From Bacillota bacterium (GTDB lineage: Bacteria; Bacillota; Bacilli; Bacillales; Bacillaceae_J), in NCBI GenBank assembly GCA_023457235.1, contig JAEWMK010000475.1, forward strand, positions 1-27,450: DNA of 27,450 nucleotides, in the 5' to 3' direction. Below, in pieces: positions 7,198 through 13,707 of this stretch (position 1 is its first letter; the number at the start of each line of letters is the position of its first letter). The position numbers and the translations under genes were made by a program. The notes under the pieces were generated by a model, which saw nothing but the letters and a program-made list of their open reading frames with translations, ran no database searches and was not told the DNA's origin.

Positions 7198-8163
7198 ATG
7201 ATAAAAAAATCAACTGGAGTTTTAATCTTATTATTATTAATAAGCATATTAATGATTGGCTGCAGTCAAAAACAAAATGAAATTGATCAACCTGCAAAAG
7301 GTGCTAACGATACACTTACAATTTATACAACGCTGTTTCCAATAGAAGATTTCACAAAAAAAATTGGCGGTACTCATGTCAATGTTAAAAGCATTATTCC
7401 CCCTGGAATAAATGCCCATACGTTTGAACCAACAACAAAAACAATGATTGAAATAGCGGAAGGTGATGCATTTATTTATAGCAGTGAAGTTATGGAGCCG
7501 TACGCCGACAAGATTGCTGATGCACTTAAGGATGAAAATGTAAAAATGGTCGAAGCATCAGATGGCATTACAATGATAAAGCATAATGATAATGAAGAAA
7601 ATCATGAAGAAGAACATTCAGATGATGAACATACCCATGGGGACGTCGATCCGCATGTCTGGATTGATCCAATTTTATCAATAAAATTAGCGGAAAACAT
7701 TAAAGATAGCTTAATAGAATTAAAACCAGAAGCAACAGAGGATTTTAATGCTAATTTCAATACTTTAAAATTGCAATTAGAACAATTAAATGGAAGCTTC
7801 GAAAAACTAATAAAAGGAAAAGAATCACCGAAAATTTTAGTTTCTCATGCCGGATATGGTTATTGGGAGAAAAGGTATGGTATTAAACAAATTTCTATTA
7901 CCGGACTTTCTTCTACAAATGAACCTTCCCAGCACCAATTACAAGAGATTATTGACAACGCCAAAGCAAGTAAAATAAAATATATTATTTTTGAACAAAA
8001 CGTTACTCCAAAGGTCGCGGAAATTATTAAAAATGAAATCCATGCAGATGTTTTACGTATTCATAACCTTTCAGTCCTAACCGAAGAGGATATTAATAAT
8101 AATGAAGATTACTTTAGTCTGATGGAAAAAAATATTGAAACACTAAAAAAAGCATTGGAATAA
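7198..8163 (+). CDS. znuA: Zinc ABC transporter solute-binding lipoprotein (ZnuA/AdcA-like)
   Basis: A 321-aa cluster A-I (ZnuA-type) substrate-binding protein. It has a lipobox ending at C22 (LMIGC), the core beginning TIYTTLFPIEDFTKKIGG, a first His ligand at H74 (NAHTFEP), a His/Glu/Asp-rich loop at about residues 129-147 diagnostic of zinc rather than manganese binders, a second ligand in DPHVWIDP (H153), a third His in VSHAGYGYW, and a C-terminal FEQNV strand. The upstream in-frame ATG at 7180 is less likely: the GAGGAG ribosome site sits just inside that extension and serves the ATG at 7198. No permease or ATPase gene lies beside it, so it must work with a ZnuBC encoded elsewhere. Two Zur boxes lie in its promoter. 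Transcription ends at the hairpin at 8172-8210. Confidence 0.9.
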   Translation: MIKKSTGVLILLLLISILMIGCSQKQNEIDQPAKGANDTLTIYTTLFPIEDFTKKIGGTHVNVKSIIPPGINAHTFEPTTKTMIEIAEGDAFIYSSEVMEPYADKIADALKDENVKMVEASDGITMIKHNDNEENHEEEHSDDEHTHGDVDPHVWIDPILSIKLAENIKDSLIELKPEATEDFNANFNTLKLQLEQLNGSFEKLIKGKESPKILVSHAGYGYWEKRYGIKQISITGLSSTNEPSQHQLQEIIDNAKASKIKYIIFEQNVTPKVAEIIKNEIHADVLRIHNLSVLTEEDINNNEDYFSLMEKNIETLKKALE

Positions 8164-8171
8164 AAATAAAG

Positions 8172-8215
8172 ATAGTGTTCACTCAGATATACTTTCTGAG
8201 TGGACACTATTTTTA
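8172..8215. terminator. Bidirectional terminator between znuA and the 118-aa gene
   Basis: A 15-bp stem (8172-8186 with 8196-8210, one G-U pair) with a nine-base loop separates the two convergent genes. It is followed by T's on the plus strand and by an A/T-rich tract on the minus strand. Confidence 0.85.
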
Positions 8216-8569
8216 GTACTCAAATTCCTCAATGTACGTACACATTTTTTCAATTAGGTATCCTGGTGTTTCTGAAGGATGTTCATTAGATAACAAATGA
8301 ATCAGCTTGTCGCTAACTGCTGCTAACACAGAATAAAAATGCCCCTTAGATTCAAATAATTTAATATCCATTAATGAAAGGTGTTTATGAATTAAAAACA
8401 ATATTTGATAGGTAGATCTACGCTTGAATGGGATATGGTAATAATTATTTATGATTTTTATTACAAAGGTATTGGCCACAAACTTCCAATTATAATTTTT
8501 CGTTGTGAAGTAATTATTTGGACATTGCGTAAATTGGTTATAGTTTATAGGAGACAGCACATCATTCAT
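8213..8569 (-). CDS. Unrecognised 118-aa protein with its own Fur box
   Basis: I do not recognise this family. The frame can be extended to an ATG at 8623, but that ATG lies inside a Fur box and has no good ribosome site. The ATG at 8569 follows GTGAGG by six bases, so I start there: MNDVLSPINYNQ. The protein has no signal peptide or clear membrane segment and is rich in Asn, Tyr and Ile. Its middle (residues ~50-100) looks mainly helical (YQILFLIHKHLSLMDIKL, YSVLAAVSDKLIHLL) and it ends acidic (YIEEFEY). It follows the DUF2325 gene and is likely iron-repressed. A role with the encapsulin locus is possible by context only. The existence of the gene is fairly likely; the function is unknown. 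Confidence 0.6.
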   Translation of the reverse strand: MNDVLSPINYNQFTQCPNNYFTTKNYNWKFVANTFVIKIINNYYHIPFKRRSTYQILFLIHKHLSLMDIKLFESKGHFYSVLAAVSDKLIHLLSNEHPSETPGYLIEKMCTYIEEFEY

Positions 8570-8607
8570 TTCAAACCTTACCTCACTATCTATATCTTTG
8601 TTAATAA

Positions 8608-8622
8608 CGATAATCATTCTCA
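8608..8622. promoter_or_regulatory. Fur box upstream of the 118-aa gene
   Basis: CGATAATCATTCTCA matches the Fur 7-1-7 consensus TGATAATnATTATCA at all but two positions. It lies about 40 bases upstream of the chosen start, between the two minus-strand genes. Confidence 0.75.
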
Positions 8623-8646
8623 TTGTAAAAAAATAAAAAAATCCCT

Positions 8647-8940
8647 CTATTTCCTCAACACTTCACATTGCTGTATCGCTTGAAAAATTGAACACCACGA
8701 GCGTTTAACAAAGTATGTCGGAACCTCCTGACTTTTTGCTTTTTGCTTGATCACTTTTGCGAGATTATGGTTAATATAATCTGTCATCACAAAAATGACA
8801 TCTACATAACTTGGAATATTACGTTTTGTCATATTATCTTTTCGACCGTCCATATGTATTATATTTGTTACCCCGCAATTCAATAATTTCTCTGTAATAT
8901 TGCCTAAGTGATCCGCACCAACTATCAATAAATTTGCCAT
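8647..8940 (-). CDS. DUF2325 domain protein
   Basis: A 97-aa protein that begins MANLLIVGADHLGNI and continues with the strand-loop-helix pattern of DUF2325, a small Rossmann-like family: a GADH-type turn near the N-terminus, IIHMDGRK, then DVIFVMTDYINHNLAKVIKQKAK and PTYFVKRSWCSI. I start at 8940 because GGAGGT lies seven bases upstream; the ATG at 8955 immediately precedes that ribosome site and encodes only five more residues. DUF2325 has no established function that I know of, though the fold suggests nucleotide or small-ligand binding. It diverges from the encapsulin operon, and two Fur-like boxes lie between them, so both sides are probably iron-repressed together. It contains three cysteines (in LLNCGV, SWCS and QQCE). 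Confidence 0.8.
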   Translation of the reverse strand: MANLLIVGADHLGNITEKLLNCGVTNIIHMDGRKDNMTKRNIPSYVDVIFVMTDYINHNLAKVIKQKAKSQEVPTYFVKRSWCSIFQAIQQCEVLRK

Positions 8941-8985
8941 ATCTTCTACCTCCATTTTTCCGTTATTGGTTAATTACATATTAAT

Positions 8986-9000
8986 TGAGAATGATTCTCT
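8986..9000. promoter_or_regulatory. Fur box between DUF2325 gene and encapsulin operon
   Basis: TGAGAATGATTCTCT is a 7-1-7 inverted repeat close to the Fur consensus. Its place between divergent genes fits shared iron control. Confidence 0.75.
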
Positions 9001-9013
9001 TTGTCAATAAGAT

Positions 9014-9028
9014 TGAGAAAAATTTTCA
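9014..9028. promoter_or_regulatory. Second, weaker Fur-like box before the encapsulin operon
   Basis: TGAGAAAAATTTTCA keeps the TGAGAA/TTTTCA arms of a 7-1-7 Fur site, 28 bp centre-to-centre from the stronger box. Confidence 0.5.
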
Positions 9029-9144
9029 ATTAGATTTATTTTCTTAACTAATCCCAATTTTACTTAGGAAATCACTCCAAAGGAGTATATTTATTACTTT
9101 TACTGTCAACCTTATAATAGTTACTATTTTAAGGGGTTGAAACA

Positions 9145-9738
9145 ATGACCAATGAAGTTATTAAAGAATTAGAGGAACTGTTTATTCGAACAGAAGAGGC
9201 AGTTACAACATTCATGAATATGCTACTGCCAAAAATAGAAGGTGCAAACGATGAATACCAGCATTTATATTGGCACCATATTTATGAGGAGGAGGAACAA
9301 CGTCTAGATCGTCTAAAAGATTTACTTCCAAGAGTTAACCACTATGTTAATAATAAGGAAAACCAATCGATTGATAATCTGGAATTTATTCATTTATTGC
9401 AGGATATTAGTCTTGAAAAATTCGGATTACATAATTTTGAGGAGCATTTAGATCTAGCTCTCTATGACGATTCGACCGGGGAGAATGGAGAAACATTAAG
9501 ATCAATGCGGAAAATGACAGAAGAGGATTATGAAAGAATTAAAGTATTATTAACTACTTTAAACGAAGCCTATGGTGGAGCTGCCAATCGAGCTGGGTCT
9601 GTCCCAACAGATGAAAAAGAAAATGTCGGTAATCATTTAAAGCTTGAGAAATTTATTGACGAAAAATCTATCATTAACGAAAAATCATACATTCCAACGC
9701 CAAAAAAACTTACAGTTGGAAGCTTAAAATATAATTAA
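9145..9738 (+). CDS. IMEF-type iron-mineralising encapsulin cargo protein
   Basis: A 197-aa ferritin-like cargo of the IMEF (iron-mineralising encapsulin-associated Firmicute) family. The first ~145 residues form predicted long helices with carboxylate and His residues suited to iron (YQHLYWHHIYEEEEQRLDRL, FGLHNFEEHLDLALYDD). A flexible linker (~146-185) then leads to the C-terminal targeting peptide PKKLTVGSLK (residues 186-195), which matches the LTVGSL consensus that docks cargo on the inner shell wall. It oxidises Fe(II) and mineralises it inside the shell. The encapsulin gene starts 19 bases downstream, so the pair forms one operon. The ribosome site is AAGGGG eight bases from the ATG. 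Two Fur-like boxes precede it. Confidence 0.92.
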   Translation: MTNEVIKELEELFIRTEEAVTTFMNMLLPKIEGANDEYQHLYWHHIYEEEEQRLDRLKDLLPRVNHYVNNKENQSIDNLEFIHLLQDISLEKFGLHNFEEHLDLALYDDSTGENGETLRSMRKMTEEDYERIKVLLTTLNEAYGGAANRAGSVPTDEKENVGNHLKLEKFIDEKSIINEKSYIPTPKKLTVGSLKYN

Positions 9739-9757
9739 TTAAAGGAGATAAAGAAAA

Positions 9758-10606
9758 ATGAGTTATAGTTCACGTTATCCTGATGCACCACTTTCAGATG
9801 GTGAATGGAATGACCTGCAAGAAACAGTAATTAATCATGCAAGAAGAACATTAGTCGGCCGACGTGTTTTAGATATCTATGGTCCGCTTGGAAGTGGAAT
9901 ACAAGCTATTATGAATGATGTTTATGAAGAAAATGATCTAGGAACTATCAGTCTCCATGGTGATTCACTAGAAGTATCAGACCCAATTAGAAGGGAAAAT
10001 CTTACAATTCCACTTTTATATAAAGATTTCAAGCTATTTTGGAGAGATATTGCCCATGCTAAAACGCTTAACATATACGTTGATTTTTCTACAGCGGCAA
10101 ATGCGGCAACACAACTTGCGTTATTAGAGGATGACTTAATTATTAACGGTTCAAAGGAATTTAATATAAGCGGGTTAATGAATGTTAAAGGGAGAATTAC
10201 TCACATCCGGGGCGATTGGATGAAGTCAGGACATGCTTTTCAAGATATTGTTGATGCGAGAAATAAGCTATTGCAAATGGGGCATACCGGTCCTTATGCC
10301 TTAATTGTTGCACCACAATTATATGCTTTAATGCATCGCGTACACCAAGGGACAAATGTACTTGAAATTGAACATATTCGTGAAATTGTTACCGATGGCG
10401 TATTCCAATCCCCGGTCATTAAAGGTGATGCTGGAATCTTGATTGCAACCGGAAAGCAAAATGTTGATTTAGCGATTGCGGAGGATTTTGATGTTGCCTA
10501 TATCGACGAGGATCAAATGAACCATATTTTCCGAATTTATGAAACAATAGTGCCAAGAATTAAACGGCCAAGTGCTATTTGTACACTAGAGGACCCAAAA
10601 TCATAA
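9758..10606 (+). CDS. Encapsulin nanocompartment shell protein (family 1)
   Basis: A 282-aa HK97-fold shell protein. It has the family 1 N-terminus with PDAPLSDGEWNDLQETVINHARRTLVGRRVLDIYGPLGSG, the E-loop/A-domain pattern (SDPIRRENLTIPLLYKDFKLFWRDI), and the conserved middle and end PYALIVAPQLYALMHRV, GVFQSPVIKGDAGILIATG and VDLAIAEDFDVAYI. The length is typical of the IMEF-type shells, which in Quasibacillus thermotolerans form a large T=4, ~42-nm iron store. A strong AAAGGAGAT ribosome site precedes the ATG. It is the last gene of the two-gene operon and ends at a bidirectional hairpin (10620-10646). The product is cytoplasmic. Confidence 0.95.
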   Translation: MSYSSRYPDAPLSDGEWNDLQETVINHARRTLVGRRVLDIYGPLGSGIQAIMNDVYEENDLGTISLHGDSLEVSDPIRRENLTIPLLYKDFKLFWRDIAHAKTLNIYVDFSTAANAATQLALLEDDLIINGSKEFNISGLMNVKGRITHIRGDWMKSGHAFQDIVDARNKLLQMGHTGPYALIVAPQLYALMHRVHQGTNVLEIEHIREIVTDGVFQSPVIKGDAGILIATGKQNVDLAIAEDFDVAYIDEDQMNHIFRIYETIVPRIKRPSAICTLEDPKS

Positions 10607-10619
10607 AAGAAATAAAAAT

Positions 10620-10650
10620 GAGGTAAACAAATGGTCTGTTTACCTCTATT
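10620..10650. terminator. Bidirectional terminator between encapsulin and the 154-aa gene
   Basis: A perfect 10-bp stem GAGGTAAACA/TGTTTACCTC (10620-10629 with 10637-10646) has a seven-base loop. T-rich tracts follow on both strands. Confidence 0.85.
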
Positions 10651-10660
10651 CTTTGCTATT

Positions 10661-11125
10661 TTACGCTATTTTAACAATTTTCTTTTTTAATTGTAAAAAT
10701 TCAATATCAATCTCTGCTCTGATGTTTTCTTCTCCAATATCCTCAACAAGGAGCTTTACTTCATTAATAAAAGTTTTGATATAAACATCTTTATTTAAAT
10801 CACATAATTTTTTTAAGTAGCTATTTTTCTCTTTTAGCTTTTCCACTTTGAACACTTTATTATTCATTTCATGAATATTTTTATGGGCTGGCTCTGCAAT
10901 TTTGCTTATATCACTGACATTAACAATCATATGATCGCCATTATCGGCTATAAAACCTAATGAATAGAAGGTCCCGCCAAAAAAGTCAATGTTTGTGATA
11001 ACAGGATTATTATATTCTTCACCAGTACGTAATCTAATCATACTAGCTTCGATGACACCGCCGATTTTTCTTTCATTTGTTAGAATAGAATGAATGTCAA
11101 TGAAACCATTTATTTTGTATGTCAT
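10661..11125 (-). CDS. Unrecognised 154-aa protein under Fur boxes
   Basis: I do not recognise this family. The N-terminal ~85 residues look like a beta-rich fold (YKINGFIDIHSIL, KIGGVIEASMIRLRTG, ITNIDFFGGTFYSLGFIADNG, HMIVNVSDISKI). The remainder is helical and charged (VFKVEKLKEKNSYLKKLCDL, FINEVKLLVEDIGEENI) and ends with a Lys-rich tail. There is no signal peptide, membrane segment or encapsulin targeting motif. An AAGGAGGAT ribosome site lies six bases from the ATG, so the gene is real and well translated. It converges on the encapsulin gene and diverges from the DUF1540 gene, and three Fur-like boxes occupy the shared promoter region. It is therefore probably an iron-starvation protein of this locus. 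Confidence 0.7.
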   Translation of the reverse strand: MTYKINGFIDIHSILTNERKIGGVIEASMIRLRTGEEYNNPVITNIDFFGGTFYSLGFIADNGDHMIVNVSDISKIAEPAHKNIHEMNNKVFKVEKLKEKNSYLKKLCDLNKDVYIKTFINEVKLLVEDIGEENIRAEIDIEFLQLKKKIVKIA

Positions 11126-11141
11126 TAAGTATCCTCCTTGT

Positions 11142-11156
11142 TGAGAATAAGTCTCA
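11142..11156. promoter_or_regulatory. Fur-like box next to the 154-aa gene start
   Basis: TGAGAATAAGTCTCA is a 7-1-7 inverted repeat with one unpaired position per arm, 16 bases upstream of the start codon. Confidence 0.6.
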
Positions 11157-11179
11157 ATATCACTTGTCTTTATTGTATA

Positions 11180-11194
11180 TGAGAATCATTATCA
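11180..11194. promoter_or_regulatory. Near-perfect Fur box
   Basis: TGAGAATCATTATCA differs from TGATAATnATTATCA at one position. It sits midway between the divergent 154-aa and DUF1540 genes. Confidence 0.85.
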
Positions 11195-11229
11195 GGTCAA
11201 TCTGAACTTTTTTATTTTTATATGTATAT

Positions 11230-11248
11230 TGAGAATGAAAATCATTCA
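11230..11248. promoter_or_regulatory. Fur box upstream of the DUF1540 gene
   Basis: TGAGAATGAAAATCATTCA resembles the 19-bp Fur consensus built from overlapping GATAAT hexamers. Confidence 0.7.
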
Positions 11249-11351
11249 TACTATAAAATAATGGTAAAGTCTGCTCTCTGCATATCACCTTTTTTATTTG
11301 GTTATGATATTTTTGTAAGTCCAAATTTGTTTCTTAAGGAGATGTTTATAA

Positions 11352-11510
11352 ATGGCGCAAGACGTATTATGCGAAGTTAGTAACTGTACGTACTGGGCAA
11401 AAGGAAATAAATGTTCAGCCGAATCCATTTATGTTGTAAGCCATCATGGTAAAGAGGCTTCTTCGCAAAAGGAAACAGATTGCAAAACATTTGAAGCAGC
11501 TTCGATGTAA
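11352..11510 (+). CDS. DUF1540 small cysteine-rich protein
   Basis: This 52-aa gene is easily missed. It encodes MAQDVLCEVSNCTYWAKG followed by NKCSAESIYVV and ends with a fourth cysteine in ETDCKTFEA. The spacing CX4CX7C followed by a distant Cys is typical of the DUF1540 family, small proteins thought to bind a metal ion. An AAGGAGATG ribosome site lies upstream of the ATG, and Fur boxes precede it, so it should be iron-repressed like its neighbours. The presence of one such protein beside an iron-storing encapsulin suggests a metal- or cluster-binding helper, but this is inference from context. Confidence 0.85.
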   Translation: MAQDVLCEVSNCTYWAKGNKCSAESIYVVSHHGKEASSQKETDCKTFEAASM

Positions 11511-11514
11511 TAAG

Positions 11515-11661
11515 AAAAGCGCAAGCGCCCGTTTAGCGACGTATAAACTGGAGCACATCGACTGAGATATAGGAAACACGACGAAGCTGTGCTGAGTCGA
11601 TGTTGACTTATCGTAGGGAGGTGGGCGAAGTTTACTAGTCGCTGGGCGCTGGAGCTGGACA
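11515..11661 (+). repeat. ~150-bp structured Bacillales interspersed repeat
   Basis: A GC-richer block that begins AAAGCGCAAGCGCCCG and ends GGCGCTGGAGCTGGACA. I recognise these ends from repeats scattered in many Bacillus-group genomes. It folds back on itself: the outer arms GCGCCC..AGCGAC and GTCGCT..GGGCGC pair, and an inner stem ACATCGACT/AGTCGATGT encloses a variable loop. It is not coding, and its base composition differs from the AT-rich surroundings. Its origin (MITE-like or REP-like) and function are not established to my knowledge. Confidence 0.8.
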
Positions 11662-11698
11662 ATTATGCTCAAAATTTATACTTTCTTTACTTAAAAAG

Positions 11699-11735
11699 AA
11701 CCCGGGGTTCAAAGTCCCCGGGTTTGAATCTTTTT
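11699..11735 (+). terminator. Terminator downstream of DUF1540 and the repeat
   Basis: The stem AACCCGGGG/CCCCGGGTT (11699-11707 with 11716-11724) has an eight-base loop and a T-rich tract ending in TTTTT at 11731-11735. Confidence 0.8.
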
Positions 11736-11806
11736 CATTTTAGCCTCTAATAGTTTTTGCTTTTCTAGGGTATATTACCTTTGTGGGATATATTGGAGGG
11801 ATTAAA

Positions 11807-12292
11807 ATGACAAAATTAATAAAATATAACAAACTGATATTACTTTTGATGATGGTCCTATTATGGCTCACACTTCCCTTATTAGGGAAAAATACAGTTA
11901 AACGATTTTTTCCTGCGGGTATTTTTATTGCTTTACTCACAAGGTGGGAAAATTCTATCGCTAAAAAAAGAACTTGGTGGTGGTGGTATGAAAAACTCCA
12001 TCCTAAATTATCAGGCTCATTCCCTTTTGTATGGGGGCCATTTATGATCGGTTCAATGTGGATTCTTAAATTTACATATGGAAATTTTTATCGGTATCTA
12101 ATAATAAATTTAATAGTCGACTCGTTATTTGTATTTGTAATAATTGATAAGTGGCTGACAAAATGGGGAATAGCATCACTGGTCCGAATGAAAAAATTTC
12201 AATTATCCCTTCTGTTATTCATTGACTCCTTACTTTTATATGGGTTTCAATACCTTTTAGAGAAAATTAAAGAAACTAAATTGAATGCATAA
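11807..12292 (+). CDS. Small integral membrane protein of unknown function
   Basis: A 161-aa protein with about four membrane segments: residues ~10-25 (ILLLMMVLLWLTLPLL), ~33-45, ~75-115 (two segments around FPFVWGPFMIGSMWILKF and YLIINLIVDSLFVFVII), and ~130-150 (LSLLLFIDSLLLYGFQYLL). A charged and aromatic loop with four consecutive tryptophans (RTWWWWYEKLHPKL) sits between the second and third. The WYEKLHPK..G.FPFVWGPF pattern is one I associate with a family of uncharacterised Bacillus membrane proteins. I start at 11807, seven bases after GGAGGG. It appears to be a single-gene unit ending at the hairpin at 12310-12347. No function can be given. Confidence 0.7.
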   Translation: MTKLIKYNKLILLLMMVLLWLTLPLLGKNTVKRFFPAGIFIALLTRWENSIAKKRTWWWWYEKLHPKLSGSFPFVWGPFMIGSMWILKFTYGNFYRYLIINLIVDSLFVFVIIDKWLTKWGIASLVRMKKFQLSLLLFIDSLLLYGFQYLLEKIKETKLNA

Positions 12293-12309
12293 AATATTAA
12301 TTAGAAAAA

Positions 12310-12350
12310 AATGAAGCTATTTGTATCAGTATACAAATAGCTTCATTTGC
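12310..12350. terminator. Bidirectional terminator between membrane protein gene and dps
   Basis: A perfect 17-bp stem (12310-12326 with 12331-12347) with a four-base loop lies between the convergent genes. An A-run precedes it and T-rich sequence follows. Confidence 0.9.
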
Positions 12351-12351
12351 T

Positions 12352-12798
12352 TTATTCTACTGTTTTCCCTAAGAAAGCTTTAAGCATCCAGACATGCTTT
12401 TCTAAAGTACCGTGAATAGCAAGAAGCATATCCCCAGTAATCTCATCATTTTGCTCTTCAGCCAGTGCCATGCCTTCTTTTAATTCACTAACAACCTTTG
12501 AAAAGTCATTCACTACCGCCTGAACCATTTGTTCAGCTGATTCGTTCCCAGCAGCCTCTTCAATTGATGACATTTCTAGGCAGCCTTTCATCGTTGCCAC
12601 AGGCTGTCCACCAATTGTTAATAAGCGTTCAGCAAGTTCGTCGATATGGAGACTCGCCTCATTATAAAACTCTTCAAACTTAGTATGTAAAGTGAAGAAG
12701 TGTCCACCTTTTACATACCAATGATAATTATGAAGCTTTACATAAAGTACAGTCCAGTTTGCAATTTGTTTGTTTAATACTTCCGTAAGTTGTCCCAT
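12352..12798 (-). CDS. dps: Dps-family miniferritin
   Basis: A 148-aa Dps protein, which oxidises Fe(II) with hydrogen peroxide, stores the iron in a 12-mer and can protect DNA. The inter-subunit ferroxidase signature is clear: LHNYHWYVKGGHFFTLHTKFEEFYNE followed by IDELAERLLTIGG, giving His31-type, Asp58-type and Glu62-type ligands in their usual spacing. The length is standard. An AAGGAGAT ribosome site precedes the ATG. It is a single-gene unit. PerR or general-stress control is normal for the family, but I see no clear PerR box upstream. Together with the encapsulin it makes this a second, distinct iron store in the same neighbourhood. Confidence 0.95.
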   Translation of the reverse strand: MGQLTEVLNKQIANWTVLYVKLHNYHWYVKGGHFFTLHTKFEEFYNEASLHIDELAERLLTIGGQPVATMKGCLEMSSIEEAAGNESAEQMVQAVVNDFSKVVSELKEGMALAEEQNDEITGDMLLAIHGTLEKHVWMLKAFLGKTVE

Positions 12799-12942
12799 TA
12801 TTTACATCTCCTTTTTCATTTTCTTTGTTATGTTTTCCCAATGCTGTCACAAATACACTTTATCATATTAAAATCTATATTTATGTGACATTTTTAGCAA
12901 ACTTTACTAAAATGATGATAGTCTTAAAATTGGGGGATTATT

Positions 12943-13659
12943 ATGAGGGCACTTAGTTGTAGAAAATTCATAGCAATTTATCTGTTTATACTATTTTCTT
13001 TACTTGTTGGTTGTTCAACAACTAGTGGTGTTGGCGAAAAGACGATAGTGACCTATGTCGTTGACGGTGACACACTGGATCTAATCATAAATAATAAGGA
13101 AGAACGAGTGCGTTTACTTTTAGTAGACACACCTGAAACGAAGCATCCTAGCAAACCCGTACAGCCTTTTGGTCCTGAGGCATCACAGTTTGCCAAGGAC
13201 ACATTGGAGGGTAAGGAAGTCACGATTGAATTAGATATATCTGAGCGGGACAAATACGGACGCTTATTGGCTTATGTTTGGATAGATGGGAAAATGTTTA
13301 ATGAAATGCTGTTGGAACAGGGATTGGCTCGTGTAGCCTATGTATATGCGCCTAATACGAAATATGTTGATCAATTCTATGAAATTCAAAAGCAAGCTCA
13401 AAAACAAGGTATAGGGATCTGGAGTATTGAGAATTATGCAACTGAGGAAGGGTTTATAGAAGAAGAGGCATCTACTACAAAAGAGCCGAGTACCCCTGTT
13501 AAGAATAAAGACTGCGTGATCAAAGGCAATATTAATTCAAAGGGCGAGAAAATCTATCATACACCTGGCTCCCGTTCGTATAATCAAACAAAACCTGAAA
13601 TGTGGTTTTGTACAGAGGAAGAAGCAAAGGCTGCAGGATTTCGGGCACCAATAAATTAG
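12943..13659 (+). CDS. Thermonuclease-like lipoprotein with C-terminal sunset-type domain
   Basis: A 238-aa secreted staphylococcal-nuclease-like enzyme. The lipobox is LLVGC, so it is anchored outside the membrane. The SNase domain (~33-155) has VVDGDTLDL, the catalytic arginine and glutamate in VRLLLVDTPET, and the second arginine in DKYGRLLAYVW. It hydrolyses DNA or RNA in a Ca-dependent way. An acidic linker leads to a C-terminal module (~186-238: KDCVIKGNI, KIYHTPGSRSYNQTKPEMWFCTEEEAKAAGFRAP) that resembles the two-Cys 'sunset' domain often attached to Bacillus nucleases. It is a single-gene unit, divergent from dps, and relates most closely to YncB-type nucleases. Confidence 0.9.
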   Translation: MRALSCRKFIAIYLFILFSLLVGCSTTSGVGEKTIVTYVVDGDTLDLIINNKEERVRLLLVDTPETKHPSKPVQPFGPEASQFAKDTLEGKEVTIELDISERDKYGRLLAYVWIDGKMFNEMLLEQGLARVAYVYAPNTKYVDQFYEIQKQAQKQGIGIWSIENYATEEGFIEEEASTTKEPSTPVKNKDCVIKGNINSKGEKIYHTPGSRSYNQTKPEMWFCTEEEAKAAGFRAPIN

Positions 13660-13664
13660 AAGAA

Positions 13665-13707
13665 AAGGTAGATACGAATACCCGCATCTACCTTCTTCTC
13701 ATTTTTT
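13665..13707 (+). terminator. Terminator between the nuclease gene and the cytochrome operon
   Basis: The stem AAGGTAGAT/ATCTACCTT (13665-13673 with 13685-13693) is followed by TTCTTCTCATTTTTT. It may also serve the convergent minus-strand operon. Confidence 0.7.

Noticed and set aside
8570..8623. Upstream extension of the 118-aa gene to the ATG at 8623
   Set aside because: The extension lies within and just downstream of a Fur box and its ATG lacks a well-spaced ribosome site, whereas the ATG at 8569 has one.
8405..8683. Plus-strand 92-codon frame opposite the 118-aa gene
   Set aside because: No ribosome site, crosses a Fur box and a gene boundary, and its sequence resembles no protein family.
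11415..11672. Two minus-strand frames of 72-85 codons over the DUF1540 gene and the repeat
   Set aside because: They run through the structured repeat and antisense to DUF1540, have no ribosome site and no protein-like composition.
12845..12890. TGTCACA/TGTGACA inverted repeat between dps and the nuclease gene
   Set aside because: Arms of seven bases 32 bases apart are easily found by chance in AT-rich DNA, and the pattern matches no known Bacillus operator such as PerR.
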